The translations under genes were made by a program, and so were the position numbers. A stretch of DNA of 64,000 nt, taken from contig NZ_NBZW01000002.1 in NCBI RefSeq assembly GCF_002379085.1, positions 62,001-126,000 of the forward strand, read 5' to 3'. The notes beneath the pieces were generated by a model. It saw nothing but the letters and a program-made list of their open reading frames with translations, was not told where the DNA came from and did not search any database. Origin of the DNA: Polaromonas sp. AET17H-212. GTDB lineage: Bacteria > Pseudomonadota > Gammaproteobacteria > Burkholderiales > Burkholderiaceae_C. Position 1 is the stretch's first letter. Each line of letters opens with the position of its first letter. Below are positions 44,616 through 53,960 of the stretch, piece by piece.

Positions 44616-45767
44616 ATGACTGACCTACAAAAACGCTCACTGCTCAAGCTGGCTGCCCTTTCAGCAGTCGCTTCCGCCGCTCTCATCGGGTGCGGCAAGA
44701 AGGAAGAGGTCGCCCCTGCCCCGGCGCCCGCGCCTGTGGCCGCACCGGCCCCGGCCAAGGTGGAGCCTTTGAAGATTGCCTTTGCCTACATCGGACCCGT
44801 CGGCGACGGCGGCTGGACCTTTGCGCACGACAACGGCCGCAAGGCGATCGAGAAGGAATTTGGCGACAAGGTGGTCACCAGCTTCGTCGAAAAAGTCCCC
44901 GAGTCGGCCGATGCCGAACGCGTGATCCGCGACATGGCCGGCCAGGGCAACAAGCTGATCTTCGGCACGACCTTCGGCTACATGGAACCCATGCTCAAGG
45001 TAGCCGCCGACTTCAAGGACGTCAAGTTCGAACACGCCACCGGCTACAAGACCGCGGACAACCTGCGTACCTATGACAGCCGCACCTACGAAGGCGCCTA
45101 CATGGCCGGCGTGATCGCCGGCAAGATGAGCAAGACCGGCACGCTGGGCGTGGTCGGCTCGGTGCCGATTCCCGAGGTGGTGCGCAACATCAACAGCTTC
45201 ACGCTGGGCGCGCAGTCGGTCAACCCCAAGGTCAAGACCAAGGTGGTCTGGGTCAACGAGTGGTTCAACCCGCCGAAGGAAACCGAAGCGGCGACCGCAC
45301 TGATCAACGGCGGCGCCGACATCCTGTTCCAGAACACCGACTCGTCGGCCGTGCTGCAGACTGCCGAGAAAATGAACAAGCGCGCCTTCGGCTGGGATTC
45401 GGACATGACCGCCTACGGCCCCAAGGCCCACCTCGGTTCGGCGGTGATCAACTGGGGCCCGTACTACATCAAGGCCACGCGCGACGCGCTTGAAGGCAAG
45501 TGGACAACCGGCCAGGCCTGGTGGGGCGTGAAGGAAGGCGCCATCGACATGGTGTCGATTGCCGCTGACGTGCCCGATGACACCAAGAAACGCATCGACG
45601 AGATCAAGGCCGGCCTCAAGGATGGCAGCTTCTCGATCTGGAAAGGCCCGATCATGGACAACACCGGCAAGGAACTGGTGGCCAAGGACGCCGTGGCCGA
45701 CGACAAGTTTCTCGGTGGCCTGAAGTCTTACGTCAAGGGCGTGGAAGGCAAAGTCCCGGGCAACTGA
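44616..45767 (+). CDS. BMP-family purine/nucleoside-binding lipoprotein
   Basis: 383 aa from ATG 44616 with ACAGGAG upstream. A lipobox (ASAALIGC) precedes a Pro/Ala linker and the BMP/PnrA fold: AFAYIGPVGDGGWTFAHDNG, FGTTFGYMEP, YEGAYMAGVIAGKMS, VNEWFNPPKETEAA. The Trp and Phe residues in these segments stack on the base in known PnrA proteins. It delivers ligand to the ATPase/permease set encoded just upstream. Strong terminator-like hairpins follow it. Confidence 0.9.
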   Translation: MTDLQKRSLLKLAALSAVASAALIGCGKKEEVAPAPAPAPVAAPAPAKVEPLKIAFAYIGPVGDGGWTFAHDNGRKAIEKEFGDKVVTSFVEKVPESADAERVIRDMAGQGNKLIFGTTFGYMEPMLKVAADFKDVKFEHATGYKTADNLRTYDSRTYEGAYMAGVIAGKMSKTGTLGVVGSVPIPEVVRNINSFTLGAQSVNPKVKTKVVWVNEWFNPPKETEAATALINGGADILFQNTDSSAVLQTAEKMNKRAFGWDSDMTAYGPKAHLGSAVINWGPYYIKATRDALEGKWTTGQAWWGVKEGAIDMVSIAADVPDDTKKRIDEIKAGLKDGSFSIWKGPIMDNTGKELVAKDAVADDKFLGGLKSYVKGVEGKVPGN

Positions 45768-46901
<1,134 letters not shown>

Positions 46902-46904
<3 letters not shown>

Positions 46905-46921
46905 GAGCTTGTCGGGCTTGG
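46902..46921. repeat. Solo end of the MITE-like element
   Basis: TAGGAGCTTGTCGGGCTTGG matches the terminal repeat at 39740 in 17 of 20 positions. Its first three bases are the stop codon of the adenine deaminase gene. No second end is visible nearby. Confidence 0.5.
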
Positions 46922-46925
46922 CAAC

Positions 46926-47738
46926 TCAGGACTTGGCGTCCCGGTTGACCCAGAGGCTGGCCGGTGCGCTGGAGGCGGCCGGGTTTTCCGGCAGACCCAC
47001 CACGGTCCTGACCGCCCGCATCAGCGCGTCGGCCTCGAAAGGTTTGGTGACATAACCGTCGGCGCCGCCGGCCAGGCCCTTGATCACGGACTCGCGTGTG
47101 GCCTTGCCGGTCAGCATGATGACCGGGACGTTTTTCAGGGCCGGGTGCTGGCGCACCCGAAGCAGGATGTCAAAACCGTCGGCATCGGGCAGCATCACGT
47201 CGAGAAGAATCAGGTCGGGAATCGGGGGCTTGCGGAATTCGGCCACCACTTCCGCGCGGTTGCCTGCCAGCCGGACCTGGAAGCCTTCGAAGGAGAGATA
47301 GGTCTGGATGAACTTGGCGAGCATGGGCTCGTCGTCCACCACGATGGCTGACAGCATCTCTCCGGGCGCCAGCTTGCGGGCTGGTCCGCGGCCGCGCGCG
47401 ATGCTGACGTAATAGCCGGCCTTCTTGAGGGAAGCGGCGCCCGAGTCGGCCTCGGCCTCGGCATTGGACAGGGCGAACTGGTTGAGCTGGATGTTGAACT
47501 GTTCGGTAAAGGGATCGGCCTCTGCCTGCGCCAGCAGCCCGCGGTTCAGCAGGCTCTGGAAGGTGTCCGAGAACGTCTCGGCGGTGACGGCGGGCATGCC
47601 TGCCTTGATTTGGGCGAAGCTCAGGATGCCGTCGATGCGGATCAGCAGTTCAATTTCAGCGGGCGGCAGTGTGGTCGCACCGCTGCGCAGTTCCTGCTGG
47701 CCCTTGGAGGTGAGTTGGTAAACGTCGCTGTCCCGCAT
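46926..47738 (-). CDS. Orphan response regulator with N-terminal uncharacterised domain
   Basis: 270 aa. The receiver domain is C-terminal (about 130-250): acidic pair in VVDDEP, phosphorylated Asp in LILLDVMLPDADG, Thr in IMLTGKA, Lys in YVTKPF. Residues 1-95 form a helical domain (VYQLTSKGQQELRSG; AEIELLIRIDGILSFAQI) that resembles a winged-helix-like module seen in some proteobacterial regulators. No histidine kinase gene is near. Having the receiver last is the reverse of the common order. Role unknown. Confidence 0.8.
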   Translation of the reverse strand: MRDSDVYQLTSKGQQELRSGATTLPPAEIELLIRIDGILSFAQIKAGMPAVTAETFSDTFQSLLNRGLLAQAEADPFTEQFNIQLNQFALSNAEAEADSGAASLKKAGYYVSIARGRGPARKLAPGEMLSAIVVDDEPMLAKFIQTYLSFEGFQVRLAGNRAEVVAEFRKPPIPDLILLDVMLPDADGFDILLRVRQHPALKNVPVIMLTGKATRESVIKGLAGGADGYVTKPFEADALMRAVRTVVGLPENPAASSAPASLWVNRDAKS

Positions 47739-47905
47739 AGTCGCTGGCTTTCTTGGTTGTCGCTCCGGCTGCCCGGCGAAAAGGCTCTGTTTTCCGGTTG
47801 ATTATCGTCGTTTCGGGGCGGGTGGGCGCCGTTGGTGTGCTACCGTGTGTGCAGGACGGTTCGCCGCATTGCGGCAGGATCCCTTCCATCGCCTGAGCAG
47901 CACCC

Positions 47906-48292
47906 ATGAAACGCCTGATCACCGTCCTTGCCCTGATGAGCCTGAGTGCCGGCGCTGCCGCGCAATGGACGCCGGTCATGGTCGATCCGGTGGTGGTCAC
48001 CTACATCGACCGCACCACCCTGCGCGGCAAGGGCGGCATGGTCAGGATGTGGTGGCTGATGGATTACCAGCTGGTGCAGATCACCGACGAGAGGGGCTAT
48101 TTCTCGCGCCTGCACCACAGCGAATTCGACTGCAAGGGCCAGCGCATGCGCCTGCTCTCGGTGGCGCTGCTGTCCGAGCCCATGGGCCATGGCCAGGCAG
48201 TGTTCAAGGACCCGTTGCCGCGCAAATGGGAAACCGTGCAGGACGGCTCTTTCCACGGTGCGTTGTGGGACATAGCCTGCGTGGCTTACTAG
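47906..48292 (+). CDS. Small secreted protein, surface-adhesin E-like
   Basis: 128 aa. Signal peptide (KRLITVLALMSLSAGAAAQ) followed by VVVTYIDRTTLRGKGGMVRM, YFSRLHHSEFDCKGQRMRLL and a second Cys near the end (DIACVAY), probably a disulfide pair. The pattern (YID, basic-hydrophobic strand, EFDC) fits the small secreted surface-adhesin-E-like family. No function can be assigned. It stands alone between the response regulator and a dispersed repeat. Confidence 0.7.
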   Translation: MKRLITVLALMSLSAGAAAQWTPVMVDPVVVTYIDRTTLRGKGGMVRMWWLMDYQLVQITDERGYFSRLHHSEFDCKGQRMRLLSVALLSEPMGHGQAVFKDPLPRKWETVQDGSFHGALWDIACVAY

Positions 48293-48306
48293 CCCCGCAG
48301 ATATAG

Positions 48307-48402
48307 AGCCCCCACGCTCCCCCACTGCGTGTGGGTCGCTGCCCCCCGAGGGGGCGCTGCGCCTGCGGACTGGCAGAGCCAGATCCGCGGCCCCTGCTGG
48401 TA
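48307..48402. repeat. Long dispersed repeat, copy 2
   Basis: Inverse of the repeat at 14652-14743: GCCCCCACGCTCCCCCACTG, the core CTGCCCCCCGAGGGGGCGCT, and CAGATCCGCGGCCCCTGCTGG. It lies downstream of the secreted protein gene. The GC-rich core can fold as a hairpin and may end transcription. Confidence 0.7.
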
Positions 48403-48519
48403 GGGGAGGGGAGCGCTCCTCGTGGCTGTGGCGGCTGACCCGCTAAAATAGCAATTCACCCGCGTGCTGTCCCGGCGCGCTGGTGTTTTTGTTTTTCCGG
48501 GGCCATGTAGAGGATCACC

Positions 48520-49608
48520 ATGTACAAAAACCTCGCTGCCGCGCTCGCGGCCGCCTGTTTTATTTCACCCGCTTTTCCCCAAGCTGCGGCGCCGGCGAAG
48601 GAGCCCCTGAAGATCGGCTTCGTTTATGTAGCGCCGCTGACCGATGCCGGCTGGGTGCGCCAGCATGACGACGCCCGCAAGGCCGTTGAGGCGGCGCTCG
48701 GCGACCGGGTCAAAACCAACTATGTTGAAAACGTCCCCGAAGGCGCCGATGCCGAGCGCGTGATCCGCGACCTGGCCAGCCAGGGCCACCGGCTCATCTT
48801 CACGCCCAGCTTTGGCTACATGGAGCCGACGCTGAAGGTGGCCAAGGACTTTCCGGACGTGAAATTCGAGTCCGTCACCGGCTACAAGACCGCGCCGAAC
48901 GTGGCGGTGGCCAATGCCCGTTATTACGAAGGCCGCTACCTGGCCGGGGTTGCCGCGGGCCGGCTGGCCAGCAGCGCCGGTTACGTCGCGGGTTTTGCCA
49001 TTCCCGAGGTGATCCAGGGCATCAACGCCTTCACGCTGGGCATGCGTTCGGTCAACCCGCAGGCGAGCGTCAAGGTGGTCTGGCTGGGTGCCTGGTTTGA
49101 CCCGCCGCGCGAACGCGAAGCGGCGATGACGCTGTTCAACCAGGGCGTGGACGTGATCGCTTTTCATACCGGCTCCACCGCCGTGATGGCTGCGGCGCAG
49201 GAGCGCGGCAAGCTCGCCATTGCCTACCATTCGGACATGCGCAAGGTGGCGCCCGATGCGCAACTGCTGGCGGTGACGCACCAGTGGGGCGACTACTACA
49301 CCCGCCGTGCCCGTGCCGTGCTGGACGGCAGCTGGAAAAGCGGTGCGGTGTGGGGCGGTGTGAAGGACGGCATGATCCGCGTCGACGGCTTTGGCCCCAA
49401 AGTGCCGAAAAAAGTGGTTGACGAAGTGCTGGCGCGGCAGAAGGACATCGCTGCCGGCAAGCTGCATCCCTTCCGGGCGCGCACCGCGCTGCTGGACAAC
49501 GAGGGCCGCGAGGTGCTGGCCGCCGGCAAGACGTTCACGGACGAGCAGATCCTGGGCATGAACTTCCTGGTGCAGGGCGTCCAGGGCAAGCTGGCGAAAA
49601 CGCCATGA
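48520..49608 (+). CDS. Second BMP-family periplasmic binding protein, coupled to queE
   Basis: 362 aa. Signal peptide (LAAALAAACFISPAFPQ), soluble rather than a lipoprotein. BMP fold with GFVYVAPLTDAGWVRQHDD, FTPSFGYMEPTLKVAKD, YYEGRYLAGVAAGRL and VVWLGAWFDPPREREAA; it is a clear paralogue of the lipoprotein at 44616. ATG 48520 follows AGAGGA. Its stop overlaps the queE start (ATGA), so a purine-like or deazapurine ligand is suggested. No permease is encoded beside it; it may share the importer at 41-44.5 kb. Confidence 0.87.
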   Translation: MYKNLAAALAAACFISPAFPQAAAPAKEPLKIGFVYVAPLTDAGWVRQHDDARKAVEAALGDRVKTNYVENVPEGADAERVIRDLASQGHRLIFTPSFGYMEPTLKVAKDFPDVKFESVTGYKTAPNVAVANARYYEGRYLAGVAAGRLASSAGYVAGFAIPEVIQGINAFTLGMRSVNPQASVKVVWLGAWFDPPREREAAMTLFNQGVDVIAFHTGSTAVMAAAQERGKLAIAYHSDMRKVAPDAQLLAVTHQWGDYYTRRARAVLDGSWKSGAVWGGVKDGMIRVDGFGPKVPKKVVDEVLARQKDIAAGKLHPFRARTALLDNEGREVLAAGKTFTDEQILGMNFLVQGVQGKLAKTP

Positions 49609-50237
49609 GTTACCAGGTCAAGGAGATTTTCTACACGCTGCAGGGCGAGGGCGCCAACGCGGGCCGCCCTGCGGTGTTTTGCCGTTTCGCCGGCTGCAAC
49701 CTGTGGTCGGGTCGTGAACAGGACCGGGCTGCAGCGGTCTGCCGGTTTTGCGATACCGACTTTGTAGGCACCGACGGAACGCTGGGCGGAAAGTTTGCAG
49801 ATGCGGATGCACTTGCCCGGCAGATCGAAGCGCTGTGGCCGACCGGTGCCGGGCACCGCATGGTGGTGCTGACCGGCGGCGAGCCGCTGCTGCAGCTCGA
49901 TGCGGCGCTGATCGCAGCCCTGCATGCACGCGGCTTCATGCTTGCCGTCGAGACCAATGGGACCATTGCCGCCCCCGCCGGCATCGACTGGCTGTGCGTG
50001 AGCCCCAAGGCCGGCGCGCCCTGGGTCCAGCGCGAGGGGCAGGAGCTCAAGCTGGTGTGGCCGCAGGCCGGCTTTGACCTGGCGGAGCTGGAAGCCGCCA
50101 ACTTCACGCAGCGTTATTTGCAACCCATGGACAACCCCCAACGCAGCGACAACACCCAGGCCTGCATTGCCCTGTGCATGCAGCGCCCCGCCTGGCGGCT
50201 GAGCCTGCAGACCCACAAGATCACGGGTATCCGATGA
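49605..50237 (+). CDS. queE: 7-Carboxy-7-deazaguanine synthase QueE
   Basis: 210 aa radical-SAM enzyme that converts carboxytetrahydropterin to 7-carboxy-7-deazaguanine in queuosine synthesis. The cluster motif is CNLW...CRFC with spacing CX14CX2C, the variant described for Burkholderia QueE, rather than CX3CX2C. Also YTLQGEGANAGRPAVFCRFA and TGGEPLLQ, ETNGT. Start and stop both overlap neighbours (ATGA at each end), so it is translated as one unit with the BMP protein and queD. Confidence 0.93.
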   Translation: MSYQVKEIFYTLQGEGANAGRPAVFCRFAGCNLWSGREQDRAAAVCRFCDTDFVGTDGTLGGKFADADALARQIEALWPTGAGHRMVVLTGGEPLLQLDAALIAALHARGFMLAVETNGTIAAPAGIDWLCVSPKAGAPWVQREGQELKLVWPQAGFDLAELEAANFTQRYLQPMDNPQRSDNTQACIALCMQRPAWRLSLQTHKITGIR

Positions 50238-50596
50238 ACTACACCATCAGTCAGAAGTTTTTCTTCGATGCGGCGCACACGCTCAAGCGCGAGATCGAAG
50301 CCGACAGCAGCCGGCGCGTGCATGGCCACACCTACAACGCCGAAGTCTTCCTGAGCGGCCCGTCCGATCCGCAGTCCGGGATGGTGATGGATCTGGGCAG
50401 GGTGCGGAGCGAACTCGAGCAACTGCGGCAGATGCTGGACCATCGCCTGCTCGACGATGTGGCGGGCCTCGGTCCGGCCACGCTGGAAAACCTGTGTCGT
50501 TTCATCGCCGGCCAGCTGCAGCCGCGCCTGCCGGCCTTGAGCTCGGTGCGTGTGTGGCGCGAGTCGGTGGGTGACGGCTGCATGCTGAGCCTATAG
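50234..50596 (+). CDS. queD: 6-Carboxytetrahydropterin synthase-like QueD, catalytic Cys replaced
   Basis: 120 aa T-fold enzyme that makes carboxytetrahydropterin from dihydroneopterin triphosphate. Zinc ligands H15 (FFFDAAH), H30 and H32 (RVHGHTY) and the Asp-His pair (MLDHRLLDD) are present. The catalytic Cys, normally four residues before the HGH pair, is Ser26 here (SSRRVHGH). It may be a Ser-type subfamily rather than inactive; comparison is needed. ATG 50234 overlaps the queE stop. Confidence 0.82.
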   Translation: MNYTISQKFFFDAAHTLKREIEADSSRRVHGHTYNAEVFLSGPSDPQSGMVMDLGRVRSELEQLRQMLDHRLLDDVAGLGPATLENLCRFIAGQLQPRLPALSSVRVWRESVGDGCMLSL

Positions 50597-50651
50597 TCCT
50601 TATCGGATACGGCTTATAGGCCGGGCGGGCCGCTGAAGTATTCTTGCAGCC

Positions 50652-51944
50652 ATGAAAGCCTATCGCGCCTCCATTTTCTACTTTGCCGGGCCGGCGCAAG
50701 CCGTGCTGGAGACCGATGGTTTGCTGGTGGTCGGCCCCGACGCCGGTGGCCGGCAGGTGGTGCAGGCTGTGGGCAGCTACAGCGCACTGGCGCCACGCTT
50801 TTCCGGTCTGGACATCACCCACCTGCCGGGCCGCATCATCGCGCCCGGTTTTGTGGACATGCACATTCACTACCCGCAGCTCGACGTGATCGGGTCACCC
50901 GCCGAAGGCCTGTTGCCGTGGCTGGAGAACTACACCTTTCCGCATGAAAAGCGTTTCTCCGCTCCCGCCTACAGTGCCGAGGCGGCTACATTTTTTATAG
51001 CAGAGTTGCTGCGCCACGGGGTCACGACGGCGCTGGCCTTTGCCACCTCGCACCCGGAATCGGTGGATGCACTGCTCGGCGAGGCGCAGCGGCAAAGCCT
51101 GCGCATGATGGCCGGCAAGGTGTTGATGGACCAGAACGCGCCTGACGGCGTGCGTGATGAAACCGAACAAAGCCTGCTCGACACCGAGGCGCTGATCACG
51201 CGCTGGCACGGCGTGGACCGGATCGGTTACGCGATCACGCCGCGTTTTGTGCCCAGTTGCAGCGAAGCGCAGCTGCGCGGCGCCGGCGAGCTGGCCGCCC
51301 GATACGCCGATGTCTGGATCCAGTCGCATGTGGCCGAGAACAAGGACGAGATCGCCTGGGTGCGCGAGCTCTACCCGCAGGCGCGCAGCTACCTCAGCGT
51401 GTACGAACAATTCGGCCTGCTGCGTCCGCGCGCCGTGTACGCGCACTGCATCCACATTGATGACGAGGACCGCGCGTTGCTGCGGGCCACCGGCACGGCC
51501 GCGGCCGTCAGTCCGACCAGCAACCTGTTTCTCGGCAGCGGCTTTTTTGACTATGCCGCCGCCGACCGCGCGGGTTTCCTGTACGGGTTGGCCAGCGACG
51601 TGGGCGGCGGCACCAGCTTCAGCCCCTTTCACACCATGCTCGCCGCGTATTACGTGGGCCGGGAAGGGCAGACCAAGCCCGGTGTGTCGCTCAAGCCGCA
51701 GCAGTTGTGGTGGCAACACACCGCAGGCGCGGCGCGGGCGCTGGGTCTGGAAGGCGTGGTCGGCAACCTGCTGCCCGGCTGCGAGGCCGATTTCCTGGTG
51801 CTCAACCCCCAAGCCACGCCCCTGCTGGCGCGCAAGACCGCACAGGCGGGCAGCCTGGACGAGCTGCTGTTTGCGCTGATCGTGCTGGGCGACGACCGGG
51901 TGATAGAGCGTACGGTGATTTCGCAGGCTGCCAGCGCCGGCTAG
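50652..51944 (+). CDS. guaD: Guanine deaminase
   Basis: 430 aa amidohydrolase. It converts guanine to xanthine for xdhAB. Motifs: APGFVDMHIHYPQLDVIG (metal His pair), FPHEKRFS, LRHGVTTALAFAT, VQSHVAENKDEI, YAHCIHIDDEDR, GLASDVGGGTSFS, all typical of GuaD. It follows queD by 55 bp and may belong to the same transcript. The segment ATFFIAELLRHG contains the first half of a 58-bp element (50985-51003), in a place where the protein is normally conserved, so this match may be chance. Confidence 0.94.
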   Translation: MKAYRASIFYFAGPAQAVLETDGLLVVGPDAGGRQVVQAVGSYSALAPRFSGLDITHLPGRIIAPGFVDMHIHYPQLDVIGSPAEGLLPWLENYTFPHEKRFSAPAYSAEAATFFIAELLRHGVTTALAFATSHPESVDALLGEAQRQSLRMMAGKVLMDQNAPDGVRDETEQSLLDTEALITRWHGVDRIGYAITPRFVPSCSEAQLRGAGELAARYADVWIQSHVAENKDEIAWVRELYPQARSYLSVYEQFGLLRPRAVYAHCIHIDDEDRALLRATGTAAAVSPTSNLFLGSGFFDYAAADRAGFLYGLASDVGGGTSFSPFHTMLAAYYVGREGQTKPGVSLKPQQLWWQHTAGAARALGLEGVVGNLLPGCEADFLVLNPQATPLLARKTAQAGSLDELLFALIVLGDDRVIERTVISQAASAG

Positions 51945-51964
51945 CCGAATCGTGGAGGATGTAA

Positions 51965-52022
51965 GGTCTAATTGGCCGTCAGCCCTTTAACTACGGGCGG
52001 AGGCAGCTATCAAATAGATAGT
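51965..52022 (-). repeat. 58-bp element, copy H, between guaD and dcd
   Basis: Minus strand: ACTA-N9-TAGCTG-N15-AAAGGGCTGACGGCC. An intergenic copy with the same internal spacing as the others. Bases 1-23 of the spacer after guaD and the rest up to dcd show nothing else clear. Confidence 0.65.
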
Positions 52023-52090
52023 TAATCCGGTGGCGGTCTGGCCCCGCCGCAGCGTGCCTACAATTGGCGGCAAAGCAAGGAACCTTCCGA

Positions 52091-52663
52091 ATGAGCATCA
52101 AAAGCGACAAATGGATACGCCGCATGGCCGAGACCACCGGCATGATCGAACCCTTCGAGCCGGGCCAGATCCGCGAAAGCGAAGGCCGGAAGATCATCAG
52201 CTACGGCACCAGCAGCTATGGCTACGACATCCGCTGCGCGCCCGAGTTCAAGGTCTTCACCAACATCCACAGCACGGTGGTCGATCCGAAAAACTTCGAC
52301 GAAAAGAGTTTTGTCGACTTCCACGGCGACAGCTGCATCATCCCGCCCAACAGCTTCGCGCTGGCCCGCACGCTGGAGTATTTCCGCATCCCGCGCAACG
52401 TGCTGACCATCTGCCTGGGAAAAAGCACTTACGCACGCTGCGGCATCATCGTCAATGTCACGCCCTTCGAACCCGAGTGGGAAGGGTATGTGACGCTGGA
52501 GTTCTCCAACACCACGCCGCTGCCGGCGAGGATTTACGCTGGCGAAGGCTGCGCGCAGGTGTTGTTCTTCGAGAGCGATCCCGACGACGTCTGCGAAGTC
52601 AGCTACAAGGACCGCGGTGGCAAATACCAGGGGCAGGTCGGGGTCACGCTGCCTAAAGCGTAA
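52091..52663 (+). CDS. dcd: dCTP deaminase
   Basis: 190 aa from ATG 52091 ([14 protein letters not shown]), normal length. It deaminates dCTP to dUTP for thymidylate synthesis. [20 protein letters not shown] carries the catalytic Glu-Arg region; [16 protein letters not shown] and [13 protein letters not shown] are conserved. The gene is intact, but a second, decayed copy of its 3' end lies 1 kb downstream, beyond an unrelated gene, showing that this end was an insertion point. Confidence 0.95.
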   Translation: MSIKSDKWIRRMAETTGMIEPFEPGQIRESEGRKIISYGTSSYGYDIRCAPEFKVFTNIHSTVVDPKNFDEKSFVDFHGDSCIIPPNSFALARTLEYFRIPRNVLTICLGKSTYARCGIIVNVTPFEPEWEGYVTLEFSNTTPLPARIYAGEGCAQVLFFESDPDDVCEVSYKDRGGKYQGQVGVTLPKA

Positions 52664-52679
52664 ACACATTGGAACGTTA

Positions 52680-53642
52680 ATGGTCCTTGCTGCTCACCTC
52701 TTTCTGGCAATTCTCCTATTCGTCGGGATCAATTGGGTGGGCGGTCACGCAAGGTCATTGGGATATATAAGCCTCAGTTTGTTTGTGCGTCGTGACGACG
52801 CACCAGCATTCAACACACTTTTCCGTGTTTTAAGTCCAGTTGTATTCATCACGATCGTGGCTGCAATCTTGTACTACGTGAGGCAGGACCGATTTGTTGC
52901 AGATATCTGGTTCGTGGTGATTTATTACATAGCGATGCGAATTGGCTTCAACGTGATTTTTGGGAGGGCACTACTTCTCAATTGGGCCAAGGAAGTTATA
53001 CATGGAGCGGTTTGTGTCGGTTTAAGCTGGCTTGCCTATGATCATTTCATTCGTTTTAAAAAAACTCTGCTACCAGATTTTGCAACTGCGACAAATGAAC
53101 TCTGGGTTTTCATTGCTGTTTTTTTGTACCTGATTTTTAATCAAATCGATACGGGAACTTCAGGTGCCAAGCGGAGGAAGCATCGATATTTGTCTAGCCA
53201 AGTCAAGAGCTTTATCAGCCTGTACGGACACATCCTTACCGCTGAGTTGCCGGACAAGCTCAGTCAGTCTGTCGCAATGTCCATTCTGATTTATGAATCG
53301 TTCAATCGACCGCCAATAGTGCAACGACTGGAGAAGCTGGTGTTTCCGAGATTTAGCAAGAGTTTGGGACCGATGCAAGTGAAGACATCTAGTCGTATGT
53401 CAGATGACGAAAGTGTCAGAGCCGGATTCCAGAAAGTCGCTAAAAGTTATGCTCGATGGAAAACTAAGTGGGATCAGCGCGTCGTAGAGGAGCATGAGAG
53501 CTTATGGACCATGCATTATTCGGTCGTCCGGAGCGTGGCGGCGGACTACAACAAGGACGATTCATACGTTAAAGATGTTCGAGAACTTCATGGCTTGCTT
53601 CTGGAGAATTTTTATCCCGAGCTTGAAGCTAACCCGACATAA
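52680..53642 (+). CDS. Unknown membrane protein in a lower-GC insertion behind dcd
   Basis: 320 aa from ATG 52680 (GGAAC 5 bp upstream is a weak binding site; the frame also opens into dcd, which is ignored). About five membrane segments lie in residues 1-160 (MVLAAHLFLAILLFVG; VVFITIVAAILYYV; WFVVIYYIAMRIGF; CVGLSWLAYDHF; WVFIAVFLYLIF). The last 160 residues are hydrophilic and helical. Base composition and codon use are much more AT-rich than all neighbours. No family was recognised. It lies between intact dcd and a decayed dcd 3' copy, so it is acquired cargo; a role in stress or phage defence is only a guess. Confidence 0.75.
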   Translation: MVLAAHLFLAILLFVGINWVGGHARSLGYISLSLFVRRDDAPAFNTLFRVLSPVVFITIVAAILYYVRQDRFVADIWFVVIYYIAMRIGFNVIFGRALLLNWAKEVIHGAVCVGLSWLAYDHFIRFKKTLLPDFATATNELWVFIAVFLYLIFNQIDTGTSGAKRRKHRYLSSQVKSFISLYGHILTAELPDKLSQSVAMSILIYESFNRPPIVQRLEKLVFPRFSKSLGPMQVKTSSRMSDDESVRAGFQKVAKSYARWKTKWDQRVVEEHESLWTMHYSVVRSVAADYNKDDSYVKDVRELHGLLLENFYPELEANPT

Positions 53643-53671
53643 GCAAAGCCGAGGCGCGCCAACTATATTTT

Positions 53672-53843
53672 GACGGCGCGGCCTTACTACATCATCCCGC
53701 TACCTGCGGGCATCTATGCTGGTTAAGGCTGTGCGCGGATATGCATTTTGAAGCTACGAAGATGAAGGATGGGAGGGCCGCTACAAGGACCGCGACAGCA
53801 AGTACGGGGGTCAAGTGGGCGTCACGTTGCTGAATACGCTAAC
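53672..53843 (+). pseudogene. Decayed duplicate of the dcd 3' end
   Basis: From about 53691 the sequence aligns with 52510-52663 of dcd: CCGCTACCTGCGGGCATCTA (PLPAGIYAG, intact dcd PLPARIYAG), then TAA in place of the GAA codon, a shifted middle part, and GCTACAAGGACCGCGACAGC followed by GTACGGGGGTCAAGTGGGCG (YKDRDSKYGGQVGVTL; intact [16 protein letters not shown]). It has an in-frame stop and indels, and is clearly diverged from the intact end. The left boundary is approximate. The rest of the 318-bp gap 53643-53960 holds only the terminator. Confidence 0.85.
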
Positions 53844-53887
53844 GTGCCAGTCAACCAGCGGTAGCTGAGACGAAGAGTTCGGGCCAG

Positions 53888-53916
53888 AAAAAAGCTGACT
53901 TTTGTCAGCTTTTTTT
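53888..53916. terminator. Bidirectional terminator between the dcd region and uspA
   Basis: AAAAAAGCTGAC-TTTT-GTCAGCTTTTTTT: A tract, 6-bp GC-containing stem within a 12-bp perfect inverted repeat, 4-base loop and T tract. It can stop transcripts from both convergent sides. Confidence 0.88.
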
Positions 53917-53960
53917 GATAGCGCGAAAACCGCGGCGCGGCCCTTTGGCGCTAAGGGTCC

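Noticed and set aside
50985..51003. Half copy of the 58-bp element in guaD
   Set aside because: Only the first 19 bases fit and the encoded residues are normal for guanine deaminase, so chance is likely; it is mentioned only in the guaD entry and the family finding.
52784..52806. GTGCGTCG/CGACGCAC hairpin inside the unknown membrane gene
   Set aside because: An 8-bp stem inside a coding region without a T tract; no evidence of function.
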